Assembly: GCA_028709805.1 (NCBI GenBank)
Contig: JAQUTL010000005.1
Location: 1 to 64,000 of the forward strand
From: Victivallaceae bacterium
GTDB lineage: Bacteria; Verrucomicrobiota; Lentisphaeria; Victivallales; Victivallaceae
Length of the DNA: 64,000 nt
Reading direction: 5' to 3'
Shown: in pieces, positions 7,524 through 16,782 of the stretch
Position numbering within the stretch: the first letter of the stretch is position 1
Layout of the letters: every line of letters starts with the position of its first letter
Translations under genes and position numbers: made by a program
The notes under the pieces: model-generated
Seen by the model: only the letters and a program-made list of their open reading frames with translations
What the model was told of the DNA's origin: nothing
Databases searched by the model: none

Positions 7524-8114
7524 ATGGAAACGACGAAAAAGGCAAAACATTTTCTGACGCTTCTGGCGTCGGCTTCCGTGTTATGGCTCGGAAGCGGCTG
7601 CGGCGGCGCGGCGGGAACCGGCGACATTCCGGCGGTGACCGGATTCGATGCGGAAAAATATCTCGGCGTGTGGCATGAGGCCGCCAGACTGCCGCAGTGG
7701 TTTGAACGCGACACCACCGGCGTGACCGCGACCTACACTAAGCTGGATGACGGCCGGATCAAAGTTGTGAACCGCGGCCGGCGCCACGGAGAAGCGGTCT
7801 CGGCCGAGGCGGTGGCGGTGTTCCGCGACACTCCGGACATCGGCTGGCTCCGCGTCAGTTTTTTCCGTCCTTTCTACGGGGATTACAAAATCATTCTGCT
7901 GGCGCCGGACTATTCGTCCGCCGTTGTCACCTCGGATGACCGGGACAGTCTGTGGATATTGTCGCGCACTCCTGAGCTGCCGCCGGAAATCATGGCCGGT
8001 TATCTGGAGAAAACCGCGGCATGGGGGTTCGACAACTCAAAACTTGAGTTTCCGGTGGCGTCGACCGGAGCCGCCGCGAACGCCGATGCCGGCGCGTCAG
8101 CGGATTCACTTTGA
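7524..8114 (+). CDS. Lipocalin-family outer-membrane lipoprotein (Blc-like)
   Basis: The 196-residue protein has a signal peptide with lipobox (LGSGC) and the lipocalin signature: FDAEKYLGVWHEAARLPQWF, then VTATYTKLDDGRIKVVNRG, then GDYKIILLAPDYSSAVV and SLWILSRTPEL. Bacterial lipocalins of this group are anchored in the outer membrane and bind fatty acids or lysophospholipids, often under envelope stress. The start at 7524 is chosen over an upstream frame start at 7470 because it has a GGGGGAG ribosome site and a proper signal sequence. The last 9 bp overlap the convergent methyltransferase gene. A short Ala-rich tail follows the lipocalin domain. Confidence 0.9.
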   Translation: METTKKAKHFLTLLASASVLWLGSGCGGAAGTGDIPAVTGFDAEKYLGVWHEAARLPQWFERDTTGVTATYTKLDDGRIKVVNRGRRHGEAVSAEAVAVFRDTPDIGWLRVSFFRPFYGDYKIILLAPDYSSAVVTSDDRDSLWILSRTPELPPEIMAGYLEKTAAWGFDNSKLEFPVASTGAAANADAGASADSL

Positions 8115-9032
8115 ATTGCGTTCGAGAAATACGCCGTTGTCAAAGCCTTGTATTTTCCGGTCGCATCCGGCTTTTTCGAGCCGGGCGGCGGTCCAGCGGC
8201 AGTATTCCCGGTTCATCTCCACCGCGCAGTAGCGGCGGTTGAGTTTCCGCGCAGTCACCGGAGTGGTGCCGCTGCCGGAGAACGGATCGAACACCATGTC
8301 GCCGGAATTGGAGCTGGCCAGAATAAGTTTGGCCAGCAGTTTTTCCGGTTTCTGGGTGGGGTGGTCGGTGTTTTCCGGCATAGACCAGTAGGGTACGGAA
8401 ATGTCATCCCACAGGTTTGACGGACAGGTCAGCCGGAATTTTTCGCCGTTTTCATCCTGAGTCCAGTCTTTGGGAACGCCGTTTTCGCGGTATGGTGCGA
8501 GCACGCGGCGCTTCTGTTTAACCGCGTCGAGATTGAAGGTGTAGCGGCCGCTTGTTGTGGCGAACCAGATGTCTTCCGAACAGTTTTTCCAGTTGCGCAG
8601 TGCGCCGCGCCCTTTTTCCCGCTGCCAGGTTATGCGGTTGCGTATTGTCAGATATTTTTCCAGAAGCGTGAAGCAGGCGGCCGAATTGTGCCAGTCGCAG
8701 CAAAGATAGACCGAGGCGTCCGGTTTGAGCAGCCGGAGCAGCGGCGGAAACCATGACTCAAGATATTCCAGATATTCGGCGTTGCTTGAGGCGCGGAACT
8801 TGACTCCGTGAAAATCCTTGTCCAGATTGTACGGCGGGTCGAGAATCAGCAGATCGACGAATTTGTCCGGGAAAAATTCGAGGCATTCCGGCACTGCGGC
8901 GTTGAACACCCGGTTTTCGGCGTCTGCCGCCGACAGCGGAAGCCGCGGCGGCGGCGACACCATCGCGTCGAATTTTGCAGCGGCCTCCGCGTCGAGCCGC
9001 AGCGTCCGGTTGTTGGGGGCTGGATTCTTCAT
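8106..9032 (-). CDS. DNA methyltransferase, DPPY type (orphan)
   Basis: The 308-residue protein is an amino-group (N6-adenine or N4-cytosine) DNA methyltransferase. The catalytic motif DPPYNLDKDF starts at residue 65, and the S-adenosylmethionine motif FDPFSGSGTT comes late in the chain (about residue 245), the beta-class order. HPTQKPEKLLAKLI lies just before it, as is usual. No restriction endonuclease or specificity subunit lies next to it, so it is likely a solitary enzyme for regulation or protection. No Shine-Dalgarno sequence is clear in front of the ATG. Its 3' end overlaps the lipocalin gene by 9 bp. Confidence 0.9.
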   Translation of the reverse strand: MKNPAPNNRTLRLDAEAAAKFDAMVSPPPRLPLSAADAENRVFNAAVPECLEFFPDKFVDLLILDPPYNLDKDFHGVKFRASSNAEYLEYLESWFPPLLRLLKPDASVYLCCDWHNSAACFTLLEKYLTIRNRITWQREKGRGALRNWKNCSEDIWFATTSGRYTFNLDAVKQKRRVLAPYRENGVPKDWTQDENGEKFRLTCPSNLWDDISVPYWSMPENTDHPTQKPEKLLAKLILASSNSGDMVFDPFSGSGTTPVTARKLNRRYCAVEMNREYCRWTAARLEKAGCDRKIQGFDNGVFLERNSK

Positions 9033-9154
9033 AATGGTTTAAAATACACCGAAAAACCGGAAAAACCAGTTTTTATTGTTTTAAACGTGCGCGAAGCGGT
9101 GTATATTAAGAAGTTCAGTATGAAATCAACGTTTAAGTTTTCAGGAGATATCCA

Positions 9155-11815
9155 ATGAGCCACATCCACGAACTGCCCAAGGCCTACGTTCCGGCGGACG
9201 CCGAAGCGAAATGGTACCCGTTCTGGGAGGAAAACAAACTTTTTCACGGCCGGGTCAATCCGGACAAGCCGGCTTACAGCATAGTAATTCCGCCCCCGAA
9301 CGTCACCGGCATATTGACGATCGGCCACGTCCTCAACAACACGCTGCAGGACATTCTGATCCGTTATCACCGGATGCGAGGCTATGAAGTGTGCTGGTTC
9401 CCCGGGACCGACCACGCGGGCATCGCCACTGAAAGCAAGGTCCAGAAGAGCCTGAAGGCCGCCGGACAGCCGGGACGCGACGAGCTCGGCCGCGAGAAAT
9501 TCATCGCAAAGGTGTGGGACTGGAAGGAGAAATACGGCGGCACGATCATCAGTCAGCTGCGCAAACTCGGAACCGCCTGCGACTGGGAGCGGGAGCGCTT
9601 CACCATGGACGAGGGGCTGAGCCGCGCGGTGCGGAAGGTGTTTGTCGAGCTTTATAAGAAAGGATATATCTACCGCGGCCAGCGGATGATCAACTGGTGT
9701 CCGGTGTCGAAGACGGCGCTGTCGGACGAGGAGGTCATCTACAAGGAGGTCGACGGCAAGTTCTACCATATCAAATATCCGCTGGCCGACGGGTCGGGAT
9801 TCCTTGAGGTGGCGACCACCCGTCCCGAAACCATGTTCGGAGACACCGCCGTGGCGGTGAATCCTGATGACCCGCGCTACCGGCATCTGATCGGCAAAAT
9901 GGTCAAGCTGCCGCTGACGGACCGGGAGATACCGATCATCGGAGACGAGCATGCCGATCCGGAAAAGGGGTCTGGCTGCGTGAAGATCACTCCGGCGCAC
10001 GACCCGAACGACTTTCTGGTCGGCCAGCGCCATAATCTTGAGGTCATCAACATTATGAACGCCGACGCCAGTCTGAACGATCGCGCCGGAAAGGAGTTCT
10101 CCGGGCTGGATCGTTACGCCGCCCGCGACAAGGTGATGGCTGAACTTGAGAAGCTTGGACTGGTCATCGGGGTGGAGCCGATCCGGCACGCGGTCGGCTT
10201 CTCCGAACGCGGCGACGTTCCGATCGAAACGCTGATAAGTTATCAGTGGTTCTGCAATATGAAGGAGCTGGCCAAGCCGGCGATCGACGCGGTGGAGTCC
10301 GGAAAAATCAAGTTTTACCCGGAGCGTTGGAGCAAGACCTATTTTCACTGGATGGAGAATATTCAGGACTGGTGCATCAGTCGGCAGATATGGTGGGGAC
10401 ACCGGATTCCGGCATGGTACAACGACGCCGCCGGCGAAGTCTATGTGGGAATGGAGGCTCCGTCCGCGCCCGGAAAGTGGCGGCAGGAGGAGGATGTGCT
10501 GGACACCTGGTTCAGTTCGTGGCTGTGGCCGTTCTCCATTCAGGGGTGGCCGGATGACACGGCCGAGCTGAAATATTTTTATCCGACCTGCGATCTGGTC
10601 ACCGGCCCGGACATCATCTTTTTCTGGGTGGCGCGCATGATTATGGCCGGCTGCGAGTTTATGGGCGAAATACCGTTCCGAAACGTCTATTTCACCAGCA
10701 TTATCCGGGACGACACCGGCAGGAAGCTGTCGAAGTCGCTCGGCAACTCGCCCGACCCGCTGGACGTGATCGCGGAATACGGCGCCGACGCGCTGCGTTT
10801 TTCGATCATTTACATCGCGCCGGTGGGAATGGATATCCGGTACAGCAATGACAAATGCGAGCTTGGCCGCAATTTTGCGAACAAACTGTGGAATTGCTGC
10901 CGGTTCCGTCAGATGCAGGGCGAGGTCAGCGACAGTTTCCGCAAACTGAACGCCGATCCGTCCGGGCTGACCGCCGACGAAAAATGGATGATCGCGTCGA
11001 TCGACGCCGCGGTCGGATCGATCGAGACGGCGTTCCGGGAGTTCCGCTTCCATTCGGCCGCCCACGAACTGTACGAGCTGGTCTGGAGCAAGGTCTGCGA
11101 CTGGTTCGTCGAGTCGGAAAAAGTCCGGCTGCGCGGCGGCGAGGCGGAAAAGCTTCAGGCGGTCCGTGTGCTGGACTATGTGATATTCAAGGTGTTACGG
11201 CTGCTGCATCCGTTTATGCCGTTCGTCACCGAGGAGCTGGCGCATTCGATGGGTTACGTCGAAGACGGCGAGAGCATTATGAACGAACGCTACCCGGAAC
11301 CGGGCGAGGACGGCGTGTTTGCCGATGCGGAAATTGTCAAGTATGTGGAAAGCAAGTTTGCGCTGGTTTCCGCCGGTCGGGCGCTGCGCTCAAACTGCGA
11401 CATTCCCGATAACCGCAAGGTCCGCTATTACATCAAGGCGGTCGATGCCGCCGCCGCCGATTTCCTGAATACCGAGGTTGAATCGCTCAAAATGCTGATG
11501 AACGCCTCCGATGTGGAGATCGGTCTGGCGGACTACGACGCGGCCGGCAGCGGCGCCGCGCCGTCGGCGATCGGAGACATCGGCACGGTTTATCTGCCGC
11601 TGGCCGGTGTGATCGATCTGGACGCCGAACGCGCCAAGTTGAAAAAACAGCGCGGCGAGTTCGAGGGATGGATCCGCGGCACCGAGGCGAAACTCAGGAA
11701 TGAGCGTTTTGTCGCCAAAGCTCCGGCCCAGGTGGTGGAGGACGCGAAGCGGCAGCTTGAAGAACTCAAGCAGAAACTTGAGCGGGTTAATGAACTTTTG
11801 TCGGCGTTGGACTGA
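9155..11815 (+). CDS. valS: Valine--tRNA ligase
   Basis: The 886-residue class I synthetase charges tRNA-Val. It has PPPNVTGIL, then TIGHVLNN (residues 55-62) where most family members have HIGH or HMGH, the CP1 editing domain (TTRPETMFGDTAVAVNP), the KLSKS loop near 525-530 (KLSKSLGNSPDPLDVI), an anticodon-binding helical domain and a C-terminal coiled coil (about 825-886). Length is usual. The ribosome site AGGAG sits well before the ATG. dapA follows after 25 bp, suggesting an operon. Confidence 0.97.
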   Translation: MSHIHELPKAYVPADAEAKWYPFWEENKLFHGRVNPDKPAYSIVIPPPNVTGILTIGHVLNNTLQDILIRYHRMRGYEVCWFPGTDHAGIATESKVQKSLKAAGQPGRDELGREKFIAKVWDWKEKYGGTIISQLRKLGTACDWERERFTMDEGLSRAVRKVFVELYKKGYIYRGQRMINWCPVSKTALSDEEVIYKEVDGKFYHIKYPLADGSGFLEVATTRPETMFGDTAVAVNPDDPRYRHLIGKMVKLPLTDREIPIIGDEHADPEKGSGCVKITPAHDPNDFLVGQRHNLEVINIMNADASLNDRAGKEFSGLDRYAARDKVMAELEKLGLVIGVEPIRHAVGFSERGDVPIETLISYQWFCNMKELAKPAIDAVESGKIKFYPERWSKTYFHWMENIQDWCISRQIWWGHRIPAWYNDAAGEVYVGMEAPSAPGKWRQEEDVLDTWFSSWLWPFSIQGWPDDTAELKYFYPTCDLVTGPDIIFFWVARMIMAGCEFMGEIPFRNVYFTSIIRDDTGRKLSKSLGNSPDPLDVIAEYGADALRFSIIYIAPVGMDIRYSNDKCELGRNFANKLWNCCRFRQMQGEVSDSFRKLNADPSGLTADEKWMIASIDAAVGSIETAFREFRFHSAAHELYELVWSKVCDWFVESEKVRLRGGEAEKLQAVRVLDYVIFKVLRLLHPFMPFVTEELAHSMGYVEDGESIMNERYPEPGEDGVFADAEIVKYVESKFALVSAGRALRSNCDIPDNRKVRYYIKAVDAAAADFLNTEVESLKMLMNASDVEIGLADYDAAGSGAAPSAIGDIGTVYLPLAGVIDLDAERAKLKKQRGEFEGWIRGTEAKLRNERFVAKAPAQVVEDAKRQLEELKQKLERVNELLSALD

Positions 11816-11840
11816 TAAATACTTACAGGAGAAGAAGAAA

Positions 11841-12713
11841 ATGATGTTCAGGGGCGTATATACCGCGTTGGTCACTCCGTTTTCCGGAGGCGAGGTCGAT
11901 TATGGCAAACTGCGTGAACTGGTGGAGCGTCAGGTGGAAGGCGGCGTGGCCGGCATCGTTCCGGTCGGCACCACCGGCGAGTCGCCGACGCTCACGTATG
12001 AAGAACATATCCGGGTCATCGAAGAGACGGTGAAGCAGGCCTCCGGTCGCTGCGCCATTATCGCCGGAACCGGAGCCAACTCCACCCGCGAGGCGGTGGA
12101 AATGACGCTGAAGGCCAAGGCCGCCGGCGCCGACGCCACGCTTCAGGTGGTTCCCTATTACAACAAGCCGACGCAGGAAGGCATGTACCGCCACTTTATG
12201 ACCGTGGCCGAGCAGACCGGAATGACGGTGGTGCTTTATAATGTGCCGGGGCGGTCGGGCGTGGGGTTGAACGTCGATACAATCGCCCGGCTGCGCAAGG
12301 CTTCGCCGCTGATGGCGGCGGTCAAGGAAGCGGCCGGGAGCGCCGAACGGGTCTCCGCCATACTTGATCTGTGCGACATCGCCGTTCTGAGCGGCGACGA
12401 CGCGTTGACGCTGCCGATGATCTCGGTCGGCGCGATGGGGGTGATCAGCGTTACCAGCAACCTGCTGCCGGGAAAAATGGTTGAACTTGTGGAGCTGTTC
12501 TTCGCCGGAAAAACCGCCGAGGCGCTGAAGCTCAACCGCGAGTTGTATCCGTTTTTCCGCGATCAGTTCATCGAGTCGAATCCGATTCCGATCAAGGCCG
12601 CCATGGCGATGTGCGGACTTATCTCCGAAGAATATCGGCTGCCGCTGTGTGAACTTTCCGCCGTCAACCGTGACAAGCTGGCCGCAACCATGAAGCGGAT
12701 GAATCTGATATAG
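11841..12713 (+). CDS. dapA: 4-hydroxy-tetrahydrodipicolinate synthase
   Basis: The 290-residue protein is a class I aldolase-fold enzyme that condenses pyruvate with aspartate semialdehyde in lysine and meso-diaminopimelate synthesis. Diagnostic segments are FRGVYTALVTPF, GTTGESPTL, VPYYNKPTQEG, YNVPGRSGVG and AVKEAAGS, the last holding the Schiff-base lysine. The longer frame from 11700 runs over the end of valS; the ATG at 11841 is chosen because AGGAG lies 9 nt upstream and the length is then normal. It lies between valS and the heparinase gene with short gaps, so it is probably co-transcribed with both. Confidence 0.96.
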   Translation: MMFRGVYTALVTPFSGGEVDYGKLRELVERQVEGGVAGIVPVGTTGESPTLTYEEHIRVIEETVKQASGRCAIIAGTGANSTREAVEMTLKAKAAGADATLQVVPYYNKPTQEGMYRHFMTVAEQTGMTVVLYNVPGRSGVGLNVDTIARLRKASPLMAAVKEAAGSAERVSAILDLCDIAVLSGDDALTLPMISVGAMGVISVTSNLLPGKMVELVELFFAGKTAEALKLNRELYPFFRDQFIESNPIPIKAAMAMCGLISEEYRLPLCELSAVNRDKLAATMKRMNLI

Positions 12714-12726
12714 CCACCGGAGCGAG

Positions 12727-15642
12727 ATGAGATTTTCGTTGATGTTTGCGCTGGCGGCGCTGGCTGTCTGGACGGCGGCCGGCGGAGACGCGGGACGGAT
12801 CGTGTTCGAGCGAGTGCCGTTTGAGCTGAAACTTGCGCCGGGAGAGGGTAATCCGGGAAATAAATTCGGCGTAAATGTTTTCAAACTGGCCGGGCCAACG
12901 GATTTCCGCGATTCCGCAATCGAATTTGATATCGCTTCGGTTCCGAAAAACTGGAGCTATCTGCGCGTCAGGTTCTACAACGCCGGAAGCGATATGCCGT
13001 GTCTGGGGTTTGTGACCTGGAGTGTGCGGCCGGGGCACGTCCGGCTGCTGCCGTATCGCGCGGCCCGGCAGCCGTGGTACTGGCAGACCGTCGGCCTGCG
13101 CGAGGAGGTGCCGGATCGGATCGACCGGATGGAAATCGCGGTCGGTTCGGCGGGCGACGCCGAGCCGGTGGCATCTGAAATCTCAAACGTGATGCTGGTG
13201 CCGGCAAAAGTGGAGCCGACGGCGTTTTCAGCGCCGTCCGACGCTCCGGCGGCAGTTGAGCATCCGGCGTGCGACATCGCGGCGGCGGACATTGAACGCG
13301 GCCGCGTCAATATTGCAAAATTCAAATGGGCAGCCGACCGGCTCGAATTTTTCTGCGAACAGTCGGCGGAGATCATGCGTCTGCCGGTCTCCGAGATCAT
13401 ACCGGACGGCGATGTGATCGACTGCGTGTACTGTCCGAAGTGCGGCGGCGGCGACGACTCGTTCTTTCTCACTGCCGACGGCGAACACCTCGAATGCCGT
13501 TACTGCGGCGTGGAGTTTCCCTCCGCCGAGCTTGCGGAGGAGTCGACGTTTGAGGTGCTTCCCGGCGTTTTTTATCCCTGTCACGTCGGCGACCGCGAGA
13601 TGTTTGTCGGAGATGACAGCGTGGGCAACCGCTATTATCTTACGCTGCTGCTGAACAACCGCAAGTTTCAGCGTTCTTTCAAGCTGCATTATCCGGCCTA
13701 TGTCTACGCGCTTACCGGAGATATCAAATACGCGGCCCGGGTGCGCGAGGTTCTGCTGGCGGCGGCCGACCGCTATCCGAAGAATCTGCTGAAGTTCCGG
13801 ACCTCGTTTTATCAGACTCCGCTGTTCAATTATATGGCCGGCCGGCTTGGCGGCTGGAAATTCGGCGACAGTGTAAGGGTAGCCAATTTTGCCGCCGCGT
13901 ATGACCTCACCGTCAACTCCGGACTGTATTCCGAGGCGGACCGGTTGAAAATAGAAAACGACCTTTTCCGGGAGTTCGTCAATATCATCATCGCCCATCG
14001 TCCGAATGCCGACGTCACCAGCAATGCGGTTCCGGCGCATCTTACCGGTGTGGCGATGTGCGCCGCGCTGCTTGGCGAAGATCGGTTGATCGAGGATTAT
14101 GTTGTGAACGGCGAAAGCGGCTTTGCCGACTTTGTCCGTAGAAATTACCGGCGCGATGGAACGTGGACAGAAAATTCCGCGTCATATGCCGAAATGAGCA
14201 CCACGCCATTCATCAAACTGGTTGAGCTGCTCGGGAGGCGCGGCGTTGACCCTGAACTTTACCGTCACATTTTTTCCGCTCCCGGCCGTCAGGTGATGCC
14301 GGACGGGTTTCTGCCTCCGGTGAACGACTCCAATTACCGCGAATATTACCGTCCGGAATACGCCGAACTCGCCTATCGCCATTTTCCGACGCCGCGCAAT
14401 CTGGCGCTGCTTCTGCGCACCGTTGCGCCAGACGCCGGGAGCGACTATTCTTTGTTCCGGCGCGACGCCGCGCTGCCGCCTCCCGATCCGGCGCAAAACC
14501 TTTTTTTCGACCGGTCGACGGTGATCGCCGGCTGCGACTGGACAATCCTGCGGCCAGAACGTTCGCCGCGCTCGACCGCGTTGCTGCTGGACTGGGGATC
14601 ATATCCCAACGGACACAGCCATTTCAGCGTGCTTAATTATCTGTATTACGATCGGGGACGCGAACAGTTGTTCGATTACGGTTATCTCGGCTGGGCGCAT
14701 CCGCTGCGCGGGTGGCAGGTGTCGCCATTGGCGCACAACACCGTGACGGTCGACGGGCGGATTCCGGCGGTGTCGCGGCAGGGCAGACTGGAGTACATGG
14801 GCGGAAACCTGGACGTTCAGGTGGTGTCGGCCGAAGGCGCCAACGCCTATCCTGGCTGTTCCACGCTGCGCCGCACGCTGTTTCTGGTCACCGGAGACGA
14901 CGGCGGAAATATGTTGGTTGAACTGACGCGGGTGCGCGGCGGCTCGGAACATCTCTACACCGTTCATCCCGCCGGACGCGGACTTGAGCCGGGCGCGGAA
15001 ACGACACCCTTTGAGTGGGGCGATCCGGCTTCCACCGGCGCGAAATATATGAAGACGCTCGATGTTTCGCCGGACTCCGGCATTGACGACGGCGAATTGT
15101 TTGTGCCATGCGCCTCCGGGCAGACTGTCTATCGGTGCGAAGTTCCGGCTTTGCGCGACCGCCGTCGTCCCGACGGGCGCGAGGTGTGCGGAATGTACGC
15201 GGTGAAAATTGCCGGCGGCGCCAGTGATTTTGTGCTGGGGTTCAACTGCCGTCCGGAGCGTTTGGCGGTAATTGGCGACGGTGCGGCGGTGAAGTTCGGA
15301 GAATATGTCGCGGCGGTCAAATATTCCGGCGTCCGTCTGTCGGCCGGCGGCATGGATTTTTATGACGACTACACGGTGGCGCGCAACGGCGAAGTCATTT
15401 TCCGCTCGGCGCCGGACACGGAGGGAAGAGTCGTTGACATTCTTCCGGAAAAAGATCATAAAATTCTTGTTGACTTTAATAAAAACGGTGATATTTTTAA
15501 TTCAGCGTATATTTTCTTTGACCGTCGCGCCGGGGCGTGCCGCATTTTGGGGAGAGATGGCGGCGTGCTGGAGCTGGATGACGACGAAGGCAAATTTATG
15601 CGGAGTGGTGACACATTCCGTGCCTTCAATGTGTCGAAATGA
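12727..15642 (+). CDS. Heparinase II/III family protein (polysaccharide lyase) with internal zinc ribbon
   Basis: The 971-residue protein has a short signal peptide (about 1-19), a beta-sandwich-like N-terminal region, a four-cysteine ribbon (CPKCGG near 237 and CRYCGV near 257), an alpha/alpha-toroid region, and a heparinase II/III C-terminal beta-sheet domain (WGSYPNGHSHFSVLNYLYYD, SPLAHNTVTVDG). The family cleaves uronic-acid-containing polysaccharides such as heparan, alginate or related glycans by beta-elimination. The His in NGHSHF and the Tyr-rich strand fit the active site. The export signal points to periplasmic action. Only 13 bp separate it from dapA, so it is in an operon with housekeeping genes rather than in a polysaccharide locus. 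Confidence 0.85.
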   Translation: MRFSLMFALAALAVWTAAGGDAGRIVFERVPFELKLAPGEGNPGNKFGVNVFKLAGPTDFRDSAIEFDIASVPKNWSYLRVRFYNAGSDMPCLGFVTWSVRPGHVRLLPYRAARQPWYWQTVGLREEVPDRIDRMEIAVGSAGDAEPVASEISNVMLVPAKVEPTAFSAPSDAPAAVEHPACDIAAADIERGRVNIAKFKWAADRLEFFCEQSAEIMRLPVSEIIPDGDVIDCVYCPKCGGGDDSFFLTADGEHLECRYCGVEFPSAELAEESTFEVLPGVFYPCHVGDREMFVGDDSVGNRYYLTLLLNNRKFQRSFKLHYPAYVYALTGDIKYAARVREVLLAAADRYPKNLLKFRTSFYQTPLFNYMAGRLGGWKFGDSVRVANFAAAYDLTVNSGLYSEADRLKIENDLFREFVNIIIAHRPNADVTSNAVPAHLTGVAMCAALLGEDRLIEDYVVNGESGFADFVRRNYRRDGTWTENSASYAEMSTTPFIKLVELLGRRGVDPELYRHIFSAPGRQVMPDGFLPPVNDSNYREYYRPEYAELAYRHFPTPRNLALLLRTVAPDAGSDYSLFRRDAALPPPDPAQNLFFDRSTVIAGCDWTILRPERSPRSTALLLDWGSYPNGHSHFSVLNYLYYDRGREQLFDYGYLGWAHPLRGWQVSPLAHNTVTVDGRIPAVSRQGRLEYMGGNLDVQVVSAEGANAYPGCSTLRRTLFLVTGDDGGNMLVELTRVRGGSEHLYTVHPAGRGLEPGAETTPFEWGDPASTGAKYMKTLDVSPDSGIDDGELFVPCASGQTVYRCEVPALRDRRRPDGREVCGMYAVKIAGGASDFVLGFNCRPERLAVIGDGAAVKFGEYVAAVKYSGVRLSAGGMDFYDDYTVARNGEVIFRSAPDTEGRVVDILPEKDHKILVDFNKNGDIFNSAYIFFDRRAGACRILGRDGGVLELDDDEGKFMRSGDTFRAFNVSK

Positions 15643-15738
15643 CACAGCAAATGGAGCAGTCCGGCGGCGTTCGACAATGGCATGGAAAATGCTGAACGGT
15701 TGTAAACAGGCAAAATCACAACGCGGAGGAGGCGGGTT

Positions 15739-16761
15739 ATGCAGGAAAACAACATTCAGGAAAATCAGTTGAAGATCAAGGAGAAGTCGGCGTTCATTCC
15801 GGCGCTTCGCACCGAAATGTCGAGGGTGATTGCCGGTCAGGATGAGTTGATAGACCGGTTGATAATGGCGCTGATCGCCGGCGGGCATGTGCTGCTCGAA
15901 GGCGTTCCGGGGCTGGCCAAGACTCTGGCGGTCAAAACGCTGGCCGACTGCGTGTCGGGAACTTTTTCCCGGCTTCAATTCACGCCCGACCTGCTGCCGG
16001 GAGACCTGATCGGCACCCGGATATACAATGCCGAAACTCACGATTTCTCCACCCGGCTCGGCCCGGTGTTCGCCAATATCGTGCTGGCCGACGAGATCAA
16101 CCGGGCTCCGGCAAAAGTGCAGAGTGCGCTTCTGGAGTGCATGCAGGAGCATCAGATCACCATCGCCGGAGAGACGCATAAACTGCCGGAGCCGTTCATG
16201 GTGATGGCCACCCAGAACCCGATCGAGCAGGAGGGGACTTATCCGCTGCCGGAGGCTCAGGTGGATCGGTTCATGATGAAGCTCAAGGTGGGGTATCCGT
16301 CGCGTTCGGATGAGCGCATTGTGCTGGAGCGCATGGCGCATCCGGCACCGAAGGTCGCGGCCGGAAAAGTGGTGACGCTGGAGGAGATATCCGCGGCGCG
16401 CGAGGCGATGGATCTGGTGTATGTGGACGAGAAAATAACCGATTACATCCTTGATATAGTGAACGCCACGCGGCCGGGTTGCCGCGGCGCACTGTCCGAT
16501 CGGCAGTCGGAGGCGAAACTGAACGATCTCCAGAACCTGATCGAATACGGCGCTTCGCCGCGTTCCGGAATTGCGCTAAGTCTGGCCGCCAAGACGCTGG
16601 CGTTCATGAATGGCCGCGCCTATGTGGTGCCGCAGGACGTGAAGAGCGTGGCGACGGACGTGCTGCGCCATCGGCTTACGCTCAGCTATGAGGCCGAGGC
16701 CGAGGATGTGACTTCGGACGAGATTGTCAAGCGTTTGCTTAACGAACTGCGTACGCCGTAG
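15739..16761 (+). CDS. MoxR-family AAA+ ATPase
   Basis: The 340-residue ATPase has Walker A GVPGLAKT (near residue 55), Walker B with VLADEINRAPAKVQSALLE, the sensor segment MATQNPIEQEGTYPLPEAQVDRF, and a C-terminal lid domain ending in a helix. MoxR proteins act as chaperones for von Willebrand (VWA) domain proteins encoded next to them. Here it heads a Bat operon with two VWA proteins, its likely partners. Start chosen at 15739 with a GGAGGAGGCGGG ribosome site. Gaps to the following genes are short (21 bp, then overlaps). Confidence 0.95.
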   Translation: MQENNIQENQLKIKEKSAFIPALRTEMSRVIAGQDELIDRLIMALIAGGHVLLEGVPGLAKTLAVKTLADCVSGTFSRLQFTPDLLPGDLIGTRIYNAETHDFSTRLGPVFANIVLADEINRAPAKVQSALLECMQEHQITIAGETHKLPEPFMVMATQNPIEQEGTYPLPEAQVDRFMMKLKVGYPSRSDERIVLERMAHPAPKVAAGKVVTLEEISAAREAMDLVYVDEKITDYILDIVNATRPGCRGALSDRQSEAKLNDLQNLIEYGASPRSGIALSLAAKTLAFMNGRAYVVPQDVKSVATDVLRHRLTLSYEAEAEDVTSDEIVKRLLNELRTP

Positions 16762-16782
16762 TGCGCGTGGCGGAGGTGCATT

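Noticed and set aside
9029-11065. A 678-residue minus-strand frame
   Set aside because: It lies antisense to valS, which has clear motifs throughout. High GC content lengthens opposite frames.
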